Source: Hysterangium stoloniferum (taxonomy: Eukaryota; Basidiomycota; Agaricomycetes; Hysterangiales; Hysterangiaceae). From it: 64,000 nt of DNA. The stretch covers positions 434,001 through 498,000 of the forward strand of contig WHVD01000016.1 in NCBI GenBank assembly GCA_015178975.1, written 5' to 3'. The notes under the pieces were generated by a model. That model ran no database searches. It saw nothing but the letters and a program-made list of their open reading frames with translations, and had not been told where the DNA came from. The translations under genes were made by a program, and so were the position numbers. Below, in pieces: positions 1 through 16,448 of the stretch (position 1 is its first letter; every line of letters begins with the position of its first letter).

Positions 1-570
1 AAAAAAACCACCACCTGCCCCGCCTCCCATCAAAAGCTGGACGAGATTTATTCCATTTTGGTAGAAAAAAGGATAGGAGTGCGAGCACCGCCGGACTCAC
101 TCTTGATGTTCGTTAAACATGCCGAGAGATGTTCAGTGAGGCAATATTTTCGTCGATGTTGATATCTGTACAACCAATAGTATTAATGGTGAACTTCCGG
201 TGTGTCGTTCAGTGCGTGCCATCCAACGTCAGAATGCCCTACCCGCCGCCGATTCACCTATATATTATTATGGATCTGATCTCCCGTCGTTTGACAGGGC
301 ATTTCATTTCCCATATTCCATCGATGACGCGGGAGTCGGAGGACAATGTCCAACAACCACATCTTACAAGTGGTTCGCGTTGGAAAATTTTGAAAAAAAT
401 CCGCTTCTAATAAGCTAAATATAACTTATTTAGTATGTTGATTACAAGCGGTCACGGTGTCACAGTGACTCAGTCTTCGGAACGTTCGTCAGAGTCTATA
501 CTCAAACCACATTGATACTGCAGACCGTATCGGCCTGCCCCATTCCCTCCAGCCTTTTAGCCACTTTTAT
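1..570. other. Left-edge region, no assignable gene
   Basis: No coding region here can be assigned. On the minus strand an ATG near 118-120 is followed by a GTGAGT-type donor and, near the edge, by a glycine-rich reading frame (LLMGGGAGGGF). This could be the first exons of a gene running off the left end, but the phases I tried do not join cleanly. Short plus-strand frames at 129-418 show no recognisable domain. The last part (about 430-570) is the likely promoter and 5' leader of the F-box gene starting at 571. Confidence 0.3.
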
Positions 571-3399
571 ATGCAAGACAAGCCTTCACTGATATTAACA
601 AACAGTTTAGTGACAACCGAAACAACATCAAACAACAAGAACACAACTACCCAGCATGCTTTACAGTCAAATCGATCTCGTAACGAGCGTGGACTATCCG
701 TGTTCCACCCCCCTCGATGCTTCTTGCTATCAATTCCCTCAGAGTCACTCAATCATATCACAAGCTACGTCGGGGACCCATTGTCGCTCCTCGCCCTATC
801 GCTTGTCAGTCGTAGGCTCAGAGACCACGTAGCGGAAGATAGCACGTGGTACCATGCGTTTGCTTTCCATTACTGGGGCATCGGCCCCGAATCTGATCCT
901 GAGGATGAACAAAAGCTCGTGTTGAGGAGGTCGGATAGCACTTGGAAGAAGGAGTTTATCAAGCGGTTCAATGTCCTCCAGTGAGTGTCTAAGTTGCGTT
1001 GCCCCACATAAACCGGCTCGTTAAACGTCCCCCCAGTCGTTGGGAAAAATCGCGTAGCTCTACGTTGAGCTATCGGCCTCACTATTGGAGCATATCGGGC
1101 ATGCATCTCCTCGACAGTGTATCACTTCTGACCTCAAACCTCCAGTATGGCATAGTCACTCGTAGCTTCCCCCTCACTGGTATGTCGCGGTCTTTCACTC
1201 AATGCAGCCCTCCTTACTCTCTAAAGGCAAGATTCTGAAAGGCCATCTCGACGCCTCAGGAACCGCCAACGGCCTTGGAATCGGCAACCCAAATGAGGAA
1301 TTCACACCGAATGTATCTTGCGTTGCACTCTCGTCTTGCGGAGGAACCGGTCGTATTGCGTGGGGTTTTCGAAGCGGCCAAGTGGCAGCGACGTCTGCCT
1401 CGCGCGTCATGGATTCCAATCGTCCCGCTGCGCGTTTTGTGCGTGGCAGGATCGAAGATGAACATCCAGCCGAGGTCCGCTGTGCCGTATTTGCGGGTCG
1501 AGATGATGATATGGTGCTTAGTGGATGCGCACGTGGACTGGTCAAGTTATGGGATGCCAAAAGGATGCGATGTCTTTGGACGGGTTATGGAAAGAGGGAA
1601 GAGGTGCTCGTTAGTGATCCTTGTTACAAGGTGCTTTATGGTTCCGCGGCGAATGTTATCGTTGCCACGATGCAGAGTGGTGACGTAGTCTTTTGGTGGG
1701 GATTTCAGCCACACGAGGGTGAAGGGACAGTTGACGTCGAGTCAATCCGTAGCGTCAGGGTCAACTATCCAGAAGCGTTTGAAATATTTTTCATCGACCC
1801 AAATTTCTCAAATTCCAAAGCCTCCATCCTACTTCATAGTACTAATGGAACGTTTTTCCTCCGCATCACGCTGGATACTATTACAGGAAATACTACGACA
1901 ATCCGTTTTTGCGACGGTCCTCTCGGTCCTATCACGAGCATCAAGCCCTGCTTCGCCTTGCAGCCAACCGTGGTGTCACCATGTATGCCTTTAACGCCTG
2001 CATCGGAACCTATCACGCCTGCCATTGACGGCGAATCACTCTCTATTAACATCGCACTTGCTGCCTCTAAGCTTGCAACTACAGCCTCATCGAGCTTTGT
2101 ACTCGCCGGTGATGCACTTGGAAGAGTCTGCATCTGGGCATGGGATGCTGAAGGAAAGTTTTCTATGAAGAAAGATGCCGCGCAGTCGAATATTGAGGAA
2201 AGTCTACCGGAAGTGAAGTCCAGCATGAGATGGGAGGCGCATGATGATGGCGCGATTTGTGCTATCGAGTGTAATGATCTTGTCATTGTCACTGGCAGGT
2301 ATGTATATTCTCGGCTCTCTCTCGTGGAAGCTTCTTACACATATATAGTACTGCTGGCACCCTGAGAATTTGGGACATCCTCACTCTGGATCCTCTCCGC
2401 TCTTTCACATCGCCCGGGCACAAAGGTGCCGGTGATCCGGTCGGACAGATAATCCTCCGCGGAGACCTTCTCCTCGCAAGTGTAGGCAGCCGTGTCCTTG
2501 TATGGCAGGTGACTGCTGTGGCCCCTGTAAAGAAAGGAAAGAGTAAACATGTAGGAAAAGCCAAGTCAAGAAACTCTGGTGCGATTAACAAATGGCAGCG
2601 TGAGTATTTTGTCTCTCGCTGTTCGCGATGTGGCCATGACAGTGGTAATACCTTTACAGAGCAAATTGAGTTGAAAAGCGATATTAGAGAGTCTAAGCTT
2701 GCCATAGCAGATGAACGTGCGCATGAGAAACGCGTCAATGGTCGTGCGAGGGCAGAGAGAGCGATGCTCGATCGTTTGGGACTTGATGAAACCGAAGCGG
2801 TAGCATACCTCTTGATGCTAAGCCGGGAAGAAGAGGAGCGACGGGTGGCAGCGGGAGGGGACCTTGATTCAGAAGGCATCTTCGTATTTGATGACCCGGA
2901 AATGGACGCGGTTGCAAGAGACTTTGCTACATTATCTGCCGTCGCCGGTCAAAGCTCGAGTTCACCTTCTAACATTCACCCCAGGATAGACCTATCTCCG
3001 CCTCTGAGGCCCATAACTGTGTCAGGGACCACTGGACGCGCGTCTAGCATGCCTCTTGCCATCCGAAGAACGAGTTTGGGAACTGCGTCGCTTTCGCCGG
3101 CTTCCACGCCTGCATCCAGCATCAGCATTAGCCTCGATGATCCAGATGTATTTCCGACTATTTCACCAATTGGCAGTCTCAGTCCCGGTCTGAGCTCCAT
3201 GTCCGGCACGCCGAGCCGTGCTATCCCGCACCTGGCAGGATCCTGGAGTAGAGGGAGTCCATCTATTGCGTCGTCGCCGGCTTCTGCTGCATCGTTTAGT
3301 CAGGGTCGTATTCGTACGCGTGGAGAAGAGGAGGATGAGGAACTTAGATATGTCTTGGAGTTGAGTTTGGCAGAGGCGAGGAGTAGGGGTGAAGCGTGA
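571..3399 (+). CDS. F-box / WD40 protein with C-terminal ubiquitin-interacting motif (Ufo1/Pof10-like)
   Basis: Probable substrate receptor of an SCF ubiquitin ligase. Five exons (571-980, 1037-1179, 1227-2298, 2349-2599, 2660-3399) sum to 872 codons. The F-box lies at about residues 50-95 (IPSESLNHITSYVGDPLSLL followed by SLVSRRLRDHV). WD-type blades follow, for example CARGLVKLWDAKRM and, across the 2299-2348 intron, GSTAGTLRIWDI. A charged helix and a Ser/Pro-rich tail lead to a UIM-like motif at the very end (EEDEELRYVLELSLAEARS); a weaker UIM-like stretch is YLLMLSREEEERR. F-box plus WD40 plus C-terminal UIM is the arrangement of yeast Ufo1, a family known to turn over with its substrates. 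The first Met at 571 precedes the F-box in frame. Assignment to Ufo1/Pof10 is by domain order, not alignment. Confidence 0.8.
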
Positions 3400-3828
3400 T
3401 TTGCTCGCGGCGAAAGAGCGCTGATGTTCCGAATGATTTTGTAGATGTTTAGGACAGTGTCTTTTCTTGAAGACTTATGCTTGTCTACGTATATGTTGAC
3501 GAATGCTTATGCAAATTATCTACGTCTAGCGTGTCATCAGACTTTGGTTGGAAACGCCATGTCTGGCTTTTTTTGGTAGTGTTCTTTTGTGCTGTAGCAG
3601 CTTGTTGCCATTATCTTGAAGAAATTCCTTTTACTACTAGATTATACAATAATGATATTTTATAATAGATTTTGGTTCTTTAAAGTATAAAGTATTTTGT
3701 GTGGTAAAACGCCCACTGAAGATTATGTGGCAGACAACATCATTGAGGGTTTGAACGCCCGTGATTTAATGACGTACAACAGTGATCTCATGGCTCAGTA
3801 TATGTTACAATGTGGTATAAATGTTAAC
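3400..3828. other. Intergenic, F-box gene 3' region
   Basis: AT-rich sequence between the F-box gene stop and the tRNA. It contains a likely 3' UTR with T-rich runs and no convincing open frame. Confidence 0.5.
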
Positions 3829-3922
3829 GCCCTGCTAGCTCAGCGGTAGAGCGTGAGATTCTTACAGTCCCTCTGACCGGGTAGGAGTCTTAAGGTCGCA
3901 GGTTCGATTCCTGTGTGGGGCA
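3829..3922 (+). tRNA. tRNA-Lys(CTT) with 22-nt intron
   Basis: The sequence folds as a complete cloverleaf. The acceptor GCCCTGC pairs with GTGGGGC and is followed by discriminator A3922. The D arm is GCTC-AGCGGTA-GAGC. The anticodon stem TGAGA/TCTTA encloses the loop TTCTTA plus one base, with anticodon CTT. The T arm is GCAGG-TTCGATT-CCTGT. A 22-nt insertion after position 37 sits at the canonical tRNA intron site. The mature length would be 72 nt before CCA addition. Confidence 0.93.
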
Positions 3923-4111
3923 ATATTTTTATCCTGTTATATCACGGTATATATATCTCTTTTTCCAAGTGCGTAAAATATTTTTAAAGATTATGGAACT
4001 CGCCATTAAGATAGGATCAAAGTTCCCACCCCAGCCAGTCTTCTAACGCGAACCTTCACCAAACCCGATCGAAAACCCCTTTTCCTGTGGATCTACCGCT
4101 ACATTAGATCA

Positions 4112-5009
4112 ATGACAGATCCAAAGCTTTTACAGTTCAAAGCTCTTTGTTTCGATGTGTACGGCACTCTCGTTGTAAGTTCACCAGCTTCGTCGGGCTG
4201 TACAACAAAAGGCATTCACACACTTACTCAAGGACTGGGAGACTGGAATATATCAAAATATTGAGCCACTGATCACACTTTCAGGGAAACCTTGGACCAA
4301 AACTGATGCACTCGTTGCATTCCATGAGGTGGAGAAGGATATCGAAGCCCAATACCCAGCCGAGCTGTATCCCGAAATTCTCGCTAAGACTTTCTACGCT
4401 TTAGCCAAACGGCTGGATCTTCCAGAAAATGATGAGCTAAAGGCAGCCAGTATCACTTTTGGGAACTCTATCGGCGATTGGCCGCCCTTTCCAGATACGA
4501 TCGCTGCGCTTGCACAACTATCAAAGCATTATCGCCTGGTTGTCCTTTCCAACGTCGACCGGAAAAGTTTTTCCTTCACGAAGGAAGCACTGCAGCATGG
4601 ATTCAAATTTGACCTCGTACTTACTGCCGAGGTGAATATTGCTACTTTCAGATGACCACCGCGCCGTGGTTAAACGGTTTAATAAGGATATTGGATCATA
4701 CAAGCCTAATTTGGCTAATTTCGAATACATGCTGAAGAATGTGAAAGAGGAATTTGGCATCGACAAACACGAGGTACATGCATGAATGTAATATATACAC
4801 TCGTAGGCAACTTACACTCCGTGCAGGTCCTTGTCACAGCAATTAGCTTATTCCACGACCACGCCCCAGCAAATGCGCTGGGTATGGCGTCGAGTTGGAT
4901 TGTGAGAGAAGGCTCCGTACTTACCATGAATGCGAAGGCTAACTATGTGTGGGCCTTTGGAACGCTTGGTGAAATGGCTGCCGCTGTGGAACAAGAGGCG
5001 AATTCCTGA
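4112..5009 (+). CDS. Haloacid dehalogenase (HAD) superfamily, type II (L-2-haloacid dehalogenase-like) hydrolase
   Basis: Predicted soluble HAD hydrolase of 243 aa, the usual family size. Four exons (4112-4174, 4233-4631, 4687-4773, 4827-5009) all end in phase 0. The N-terminus LCFDVYGTLVDWETGI carries the nucleophile Asp of the DxYGT motif. Motif II is VVLSNVDR, with Ser/Asn binding the substrate carboxylate. The lysine motif is EDIGSYKP, formed exactly across the third exon junction, and the acidic motif lies in ISLFHDHAPANALGM. These are the hallmarks of type II haloacid dehalogenases; the natural substrate in fungi is usually unknown. The C-terminal WAFGTLGEMAAAVEQEA is also family-typical. 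Confidence 0.88.
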
Positions 5010-8000
5010 TCCGCACGACAAACGCCATTACTGCCATTCTAGTGGACATTTTATACTTACGCACGGCAAAAAATTGAGCAGATGGACACTATGTACGGGT
5101 AAAAAAATGGCGAACCAGCAAAGACACATTTCAGCTATGTCGCTGTCGCAAGGTTGCGTCAGCCAACGGAGGTGGCTATTTGGCCCATCTCCTTCATAAT
5201 CAATGTATTCGTACATGTTTGCCACAGCTGCCCCCAAAGAACCTTATCAATTTCGTTCTGCAATCAAGCCGTTGATACATTAAACATGTTCAAATCGAGG
5301 ATTGTGGCTTTTTTTTTGCGCTCTCTACTAACTGATCCCTACGCATTGCATTCAACGCAGAGATCCACTTTGTCGGATAACATCATAGCAGGGGACATGG
5401 CAAATTAGTGCACATAGTTGTTCCCCTTCAAAGAGAGGACGCATAAGAGGCCGACTGATCTGATGGACTGCGCTTGGGCGTAGTGGATACATCTAATAAT
5501 AGTTCTAATCTGCGAAATGTTTCGGAAGTAACTAGGGTGTCTGTATGTACTTGATATACAATTTCTCAGGGACCTTCAATCAGACTCGGCTACCCTTCAC
5601 GATGTAATTTTTGAATGTCAGTTAGCTTGCGGCCTACTGTAATCACGTCTTTCTCTAGGGTGTCGTTGGAAAGTACGATGTACACGTTCTTCTATAATCT
5701 CCAAGGACCACGCATTGTTTATTAAAGATATCTTATGAACGATACTTGTCATAATCAAAGTGGCGTAAAGCGACCACTTTGTCTGCTGTTGATCCTTAGT
5801 AGAAGGGAATATAATCAGGTTACGTAGTTAAGCTTGGAAAACAGGATACTGATCCTGGATCGCAGTACTTGTGCTGTACCTGCCTTGTCAATGTCCCAAA
5901 TCCACGGATGGCAGGTCCCGAGCCACGAGTGTCGGGCGAACTCCTTGTCTAGATATCCAGAGTGATGCGCCATCCCACATTTCGCCCGTCAGCGAGCCAT
6001 AACCGCGGAGAAAATATAATGAAATAAAAGATACGGAAACAGTCTTGGAATTCAATCTACCAAGGATAGGATGTCTTAATAGTACTAGCATGATACAAGT
6101 ACTGGCAAGCATACTATTGGTCGGTCGTCATATATTAGCTATTATTAAATATATTACGGTTGAACTGACCGAAACTGAACCATTCCAACTGGCGAAAATG
6201 AAATACTAGGTTACTAACAGTGCGTGTGCATCCCATTTTCTCTGTAACATGTCAAGCGGACTCTTCACGGGTAGTACGCCTGGACCTGAGGCTGTTAAAG
6301 ATACTGGGGAGATTAGGCAGTGAGAATGGGAATCCGGGCGTAGGAACCATACGCCCCACAGGATGAGGAGGGCTAAAGGCACTGCAAAAACGTCGGAAAT
6401 GATCATCCCCCACCTGATCTACAAGTTTACCAGAAGTATACTCATAGAACTGTGGGAAACCTACAAAATCTTTCCATGAAACGAACAATAACCAAATTCT
6501 TCACTGTTTGGATTATCTAAAAAGCCGTGTTGCAGGCAAATCCAATCATTGGACACTTTGCAGATATCAAAATCCCGCAATATAGTGCCGCCTAAAGAAA
6601 GGTCCAAGTGTTATTTTACACCCCAAGCCACAAGAATACACGCCAAGAGACACTTGGTGCCATCTTTATTTTCATTCAATCTGCATTATTTTGCGGGGTT
6701 TTGATTCCTGCACAGCAAAGCAGTGAACGGTTGGTACCTGTGGACTGCCGCATGGTGTCAACAAGTCTTCGGCACTACAAGGAGAAGTGGAAAGATCAGA
6801 TTTGGCGTGATCTATGCGATAAGATGCTAAATCAAAGAGAAATCATGTCGCTTAAAATATACCAGCCCAGGAATGTATCGGCAGTTCTCGCAGCTTTGCC
6901 TCAGATGAGGAGGTATCTGCACGTGCCCTCAGAAACATTCTACAAAGACCTGGTATTTTCTATGGAGGTTTATGTCTGTCCACACTGTCAGTTTCGGGCA
7001 TGAGCATAGGAAGATGTACTCAATCAGATGATCCGCACACAAAAATCCTAAAGGCCGAGGTCTCCTCTACATATGTTATCATGTTAGAATACCACTTGGC
7101 TGCTGTCGTTGATCAAGTAGTAGGCCCAGTTCTCGTCAGAATCCAGTTCCAAAGCAGCTCCACGGTGACCAGATGGCACCAGTAGATGTTATTTTGAAAA
7201 AAAGATTGCGAGGACGTTAATATCTCGGAGATTGACGGGGTAATATGACGTGACGGGTCGTGGTCCTTCAAGATGGAAGTAACGCCTTCAATTCTTACAC
7301 CTTCATTATCATTAATAGTCGTGACCAGCGGACTCGGGTACAGTATGTCGATGCTGGCTGTGGGAATAGATTAACCTGCTCCTTGAAGAATAATAACGAC
7401 GTCTTATAGGTCTGAAATAAAATGTCACTTATAATGGGTGTTGCTGCCAGGTGCAATAATGCTAACATATTTCGCTACCCGTCACTTCTTCAGATGAGAA
7501 CTTAGTCCAAACCGTACCAATCGACAGGAAACTGCGAGTGTGATTAGCAAGGAACGCTCACCCTTTATAGACTTGATAAAGTGATATATCGAGTGATCAT
7601 TTAGTGAACGGTGTTCTCACGAGATATCATTACAGGTTTACCCTGCACATGTAACCCAGCTAGAGACGAAAGCAGTCACCGTATTGTATGACTCCATCAA
7701 TGGTTTCGGGAAGACCTGGAGCTAGGCGTCTGCAATATATTTTGGATAGTTGCCAAACGATCTCAATAGTGGATTTACCGCATCACGATAAAGCGGTGTT
7801 CACGCCAGATCATGTTGGATAACACGGTAAAAACCCTATAGCTATTAGAATCACTTGCTCATACAACGCCTTCCAATATTATCATTAGTATATGTACCTT
7901 ACAAGTACTCATGTCCTAGTTTACTGTTAGGGTCTTGATTTTCAACAGATCACACATAAATAGATTAGGTCACCACGGTGGGTATATGTAGTAATAACGA

Positions 8001-8053
8001 AATACAGTAATACAATACAAGAATACACCCGCGACCAAGATGAAATGCTGGAT
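5010..8053. other. About 3 kb without a recognisable gene
   Basis: Open frames here are short and in conflicting phases. A minus-strand stretch around 6206-6406 has a hydrophobic segment followed by a Gly/Pro-rich turn and could be a decayed N-terminus of a membrane-anchored enzyme. A plus-strand frame at 6608-7003 (131 codons) has no recognised motif. The sequence is AT-rich with many stops. The right end (about 7950-8050) is the probable 3' UTR of H2B. I see no tRNA or repeat structure. Confidence 0.4.
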
Positions 8054-8651
<598 letters not shown>

Positions 8652-8950
8652 TGAGATAGTGTTGGTGTTGGTGGTAGCGGTAGACGGTGGCGTGCTGTTG
8701 TAACGAGGCAAGCGTTCAACTTTGACGCAGACTTATAAGTAATGCGTTGTTTATTGATGTTTGGCGCCGAGAGGTCGAACCTTAATCGCATTTTCGCGGC
8801 GCGTCTCAACCTTATTTCCATTTCCATTGCGCACAGACCACCGCGTTCAGATATAACTCCGGGCGGGCGTTTCTGGTCTTTCTTCATCCAAGTCTTTCTT
8901 CGACCTTTAACCACCAACACCTCAACAACCAACCAACTCATCTTATAACA
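8652..8950. promoter_or_regulatory. Shared divergent H2B/H2A promoter
   Basis: This 299-bp intergenic space separates the start codons of H2B (-) and H2A (+) and must drive both. A TATA-like TTATAA lies at 8733-8738 on the H2B side and an ATATAA near 8851 on the H2A side. GC-rich CGCG-containing words (for example around 8793) could be MCB-like cell-cycle elements, but this is only a resemblance. Confidence 0.65.
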
Positions 8951-9537
8951 ATGGTATGTCGTTTGCATTTCTTTAAGAGATATTCTCATAATGTATTGCA
9001 GTCTGGCAAAGGCGGAAAAGCTTCTGGTGCTAAGGGTGGAAAGGCCTCTTCAGGTGGTGACGGCAAGGCCATGTCTCGCTCAGCTCGTGCTGGTCTCCAG
9101 TTCCCCGTTGGTCGTATCCACCGTATGCTCAAGAAGGGCAACTACGCCCAGCGTGTTGGTGCCGGTGCACCTGGTATGTGCTCTTGTTTGGCCCATTTTG
9201 TGTCCATGTTTACATAGTGCAATTTTTCAGTCTACCTTGCGGCAGTCCTCGAATATCTTGCCGCTGAAATTCTCGAACTTGCAGGAAACGCTGCACGCGA
9301 CAACAAGAAGCAGCGTATTGTCCCCCGTCACTTGCAACTCGCCATCCGAAATGACGAAGAGTTGAACAAGCTCCTCGGCCACGTTGTCATCTCGCAAGGT
9401 GGTGTCGTTCCCCACATTCAAGCAGAGGTTTGTCAAGATACCTTTCTTTCATGGATGTTTCTGATGCGATTGCCTTCTAGCTACTGCCTACAAAAACTGC
9501 GAAGGGAAAGAAGGAGGGAGTTTCGCAAGAAGCATAG
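8951..9537 (+). CDS. H2A: Histone H2A with C-terminal SQE motif (H2A.X-type core H2A)
   Basis: Core histone of 142 aa in four exons: 8951-8953, 9002-9173, 9231-9427 and 9481-9537. The first exon is the ATG alone. The protein then reads [56 protein letters not shown] (across the second intron), [20 protein letters not shown] and [17 protein letters not shown]. It ends [10 protein letters not shown]. The SQE near the C-terminus is the DNA-damage phosphorylation site of fungal H2A, which serves the function of animal H2A.X. Exon lengths sum to 143 codons. Confidence 0.96.
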
Positions 9538-9729
9538 ATGTACTATTGGCTCATTTGTCTTTGTTTCGGCTTTACTTGCTTGATGTACTGTACTTGTTAA
9601 TTGTATTGTCTCGGCACATTTCAGATTCCAACTCTGTTTGAGTGTGTGAACAAACGATTTGCAGAAGAGTAGTCGCGTAAGTGCTTACGTGATCATATCA
9701 AATCGCCAATCAACCTGTTCCTGTCTATA

Positions 9730-12169
<2,440 letters not shown>

Positions 12170-13100
12170 ATTGGCTGGGATGGTCCGATTATAAAGACTG
12201 GACTTCTTTCCTTCCTTTTCTCTCCCTTGCTTCTTCCTCCTTTCTGAGTTATTGGTCAGTTTACATAGAAGATAAGTAAACAAACTTGTTGTATGACATA
12301 TAGTAGCTCACATAGACATCACACATTACACACAATATATCTTGATTCCATCCCTTCGCGCCATCTGAATGATTATATATTGCAAGGATGGACCTTATGC
12401 AAAGCACTTCTCTATCATACTACATTGTCTAGACTATACGAGATCACAGTGCCAGAAAGAATGGGAACACGCAGGAGACACCATCACGCTCGGTCTAGGT
12501 CCTCTCCAGCAGGATAATGCCTTTACTGGGGACGTGGTCGTTTGGTTCGGAGTGTCGGTTCTTTCATGGTTAAGCCTTTGTGGAGCGCAGAGTTTTCGTT
12601 TTCTTCAAAGATCTTCAAGAGATGACAGTAGGGAAGCATCGTGGTTAAGTTATGGTGAAAAACGTCTATCACTTCCAGCTACGACCGTGGTGCAGTTGGG
12701 ATGGTGCACGAGGGTAAGACGAATCCCAGAGCTACGAATGCTTTATGATGGTTTCGTTGTACGATATCAATATCCTGAGATGAATTGACACAATTTGAAG
12801 TCAAGATTAATGTTGTTATTTGTGTGTAAGAAGGTGACTAGCATGGAAGGTTGTTTAGCTTGACACGAACTGCGGCTGAAGGTGAGACTGGACTTAAATT
12901 ATTGATGCGTACGGTTGCCAGTCAGGAGCAATGATGTCTGCAGATGGCATCGTATGATGCACTTTAGATACGGCTCATATGAGTTGTTGAGAAGCTATTT
13001 CTGTTCATTGCCAAATCCCTGGTTCCAAGCTCTCATGGACACCCATCTGGCCCGTGCACAGACGCGAAAGAGTTTTAAGGTTTCAAACGTCGAACGGGGG
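12170..13100. other. SNF1-H3 intergenic region
   Basis: This holds SNF1 3' sequence (pyrimidine-rich at 12200-12245) and the distal H3 promoter. A 139-codon plus-strand frame at 12369-12788 has no recognised domain and no splice context, and I do not call it a gene. There is no H4 gene beside H3 in this window. Confidence 0.4.
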
Positions 13101-13117
13101 CACGTGATTTCACGTGA
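13101..13117. promoter_or_regulatory. Paired CACGTGA boxes upstream of H3
   Basis: CACGTGATTTCACGTGA contains two CACGTGA heptamers whose starts are exactly 10 bp apart, about 105-120 bp upstream of the H3 ATG. A TATA-like TTATAC lies 3' of them near 13129. CACGTGA is the core recognised by Cbf1-type bHLH proteins. The same two-box arrangement occurs at 41439-41455. Confidence 0.65.
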
Positions 13118-13221
13118 CTTGAACTTACTTATACGACGTTCTGTCTCATGGAGAGTACGCCGCGTCCAAGCACCACCCACTACTACATTGCCTCAAGCCT
13201 TCTATACCAACACATTTAACA

Positions 13222-14649
<1,428 letters not shown>

Positions 14650-16132
14650 GCTCTCAACGTCCCCTACGTCAAGTTGGAAGGCGCATTCTACTGGATAGGC
14701 CCTCAAAGGGAAGAAATCTACACACCATTTCTCGATACTGCTCTGCCTGAGCGCATAAAGCATGTTTTCCTAGCTTCCACGATTCACATAACCCTCAGTC
14801 CCGACGCCCCCACCCTTCCGACTCGCCGACCAAATAATATTCCAGAAGGTATCCGGAGGACATTTTTCCGGAGACATAGGCGACGAGCAGCAAGCGAAGC
14901 AGATGCCCCACCTCGTCCCGTGGAAACGAAGACATCACATAGTTTTTCATTCCCGCTACCAGTCATAAACTCGGCTGAAGTTCCGAATACTTTGTCAACG
15001 TCCCATGTGTGCCAGGGCAATATTCGTGGACGATGGTATGCAGAAAGTGCGCAGATTGCGTACAAGTTGCGAGTTCATGTGCAGCCGGTGGATAGGAGTG
15101 ATGAGGCGGATTTGGAGGAAGAGTATGTCTCTTTATCTTTGAACTGTCTCTGTTGTTGTAGCTTCAATCCCTGCACGTAGGTTGGAAGCCCCGATAATAG
15201 TCGAATCGGAAGCAGAAGAAAAAGCACCTGATCCTCCGCCTCCAGATTCTTGGACCCATTCTCAGTTGATGCCCGTTCGGCCTGTCGGCTTTGCCTCAAT
15301 AGTATGTACGCATACCACGACTTGGTCACAGACTGTTGATAACTTCGGCTAGCTCTCACTACCCCAACCAGCTGAATATGCACGCACTGCCATTATACCC
15401 TTCTGTTTATTTATCCGAGCGTCATCCTCGACGCGATGGCTTGTTCCCAAGCTCGTCAAGGAAGCCAAGATCCGCGTTACTCTTATCCGCGTTCTTCATC
15501 TAGACTCAGGCCTAGCAGTTAAGGCCCCTGCGCCCCGTACGCGGTCGCCCGAAGACATAAACCCAACGCAAGGAGAACCCAAACGAAGAGGGAGAATAAA
15601 TCCTTTGCTTCGACGAGTTTCTACGAGAACGCCGAAGATCTTCAAGTGGAACAAGAAGTCGAGTGCGCAGGACCATGCCTCGCCCTCTACGAGCAGTTCG
15701 CAAGCAACGAATTCCGTAACAGCTATAGGAAGTGGCACGACAGCCTCGGAGCGAACGTTGGAGAAGCCGCTCCCAGACTTGCCTGCGGAAACGGAAAAGT
15801 CGTACGAGGATGTGATCTGCTCGCTCGTGGCTGAAGGATTTCCGAAACGTGTAGCTCGAAAAAGCAAAAGGTCATCCTTACAGCCGGAGATAATCGCAAA
15901 CGCGGACGGGGTCTTCAAAGGCGAATTAAGCTTGAATAATGAGTTACTGAATACAATTGACTGGCCGGGAGTGGCCGTGACCGTAAGTGTTCATCATTTC
16001 CTTTGTTTGTAATTCAGGTTGTATTTTTGATTGCAGTATTTTGTTGAGGCCAGTGTATATTATGAGGAAAGTGCTGTACGGACACGGGAAGTGGTACGTT
16101 TAATGGAGCCGTACAGGGATTGGAAGCCCTAA
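14650..16132 (+). CDS. Arrestin-like domain protein (5' end unresolved)
   Basis: Probable cytosolic arrestin-related adaptor. Confident coding starts in the exon reading ALNVPYVKLEGAFYWIG. Later exons are joined by introns ending near 15180, 15352 and 16036. Arrestin-fold clues are a V-K-L-x-G strand, HVFLASTIHITLSP, then the edge-strand signature HSFSFPLP followed by CQGNIRGRWYAESAQIAYKL, the fungal arrestin_N pattern of an IxGxxxxxxxxIxYxLxV strand. A basic, Ser-rich loop (RRRGRINPLL to SSAQDHASPS) separates the N- and C-domain strands. The end is TYFVEASVYYEESAVRTREV. If correct it would act like fungal ART adaptors in ubiquitin-dependent endocytosis; no PY motif was seen. Fold assignment rests on pattern, and the true start lies upstream. 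Confidence 0.55.
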
Positions 16133-16448
16133 TCATGTCATTTACGATTCGGAGATAACTGAGTCTCTGTGAACCAATTTTACACGGGAAAAATAAATGA
16201 TATCACTGGCTACCCTGAATTGGAAGCGGTACACGTATACATCTTTCAAACTGGTATCGACAATCGACGTTTCTGGGATAGTATGTAAATGCGATGTCGC
16301 AACTCTAAGTGTGAGAGACTTACATGTTGTAGTAATATTCGAACCTAAATCAACAATTAGTCGAGTATTCTAGAATCATAGGGGTCTCCATTACGTGCCT
16401 AATGAGTTATCTCAAATCAGATTAGCGAACGACACGTACAAATATGCC
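16133..16448. other. Convergent 3' intergenic region
   Basis: About 315 bp between the stop of the arrestin-like gene (+) and the stop of the membrane protein (-). It is AT-rich with no open frame of note, consistent with back-to-back 3' UTRs. Confidence 0.6.

Noticed and set aside
3829..3922. Suspected CRISPR-like or riboswitch structures in AT-rich regions
   Set aside because: The only structured RNA signals found were tRNAs and transposon hairpins; no regularly spaced repeats with unique spacers occur.
6206..6406. Possible N-terminus of a cytochrome P450 (hydrophobic segment, then a Pro/Gly stretch)
   Set aside because: No further P450 motifs (I-helix, ExxR, heme Cys) follow in any frame and stops intervene, so it is not supported as a gene.
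12369..12788. 139-codon frame between SNF1 and H3
   Set aside because: No motif or splice context, and it overlaps the expected SNF1 3' and H3 promoter regions.
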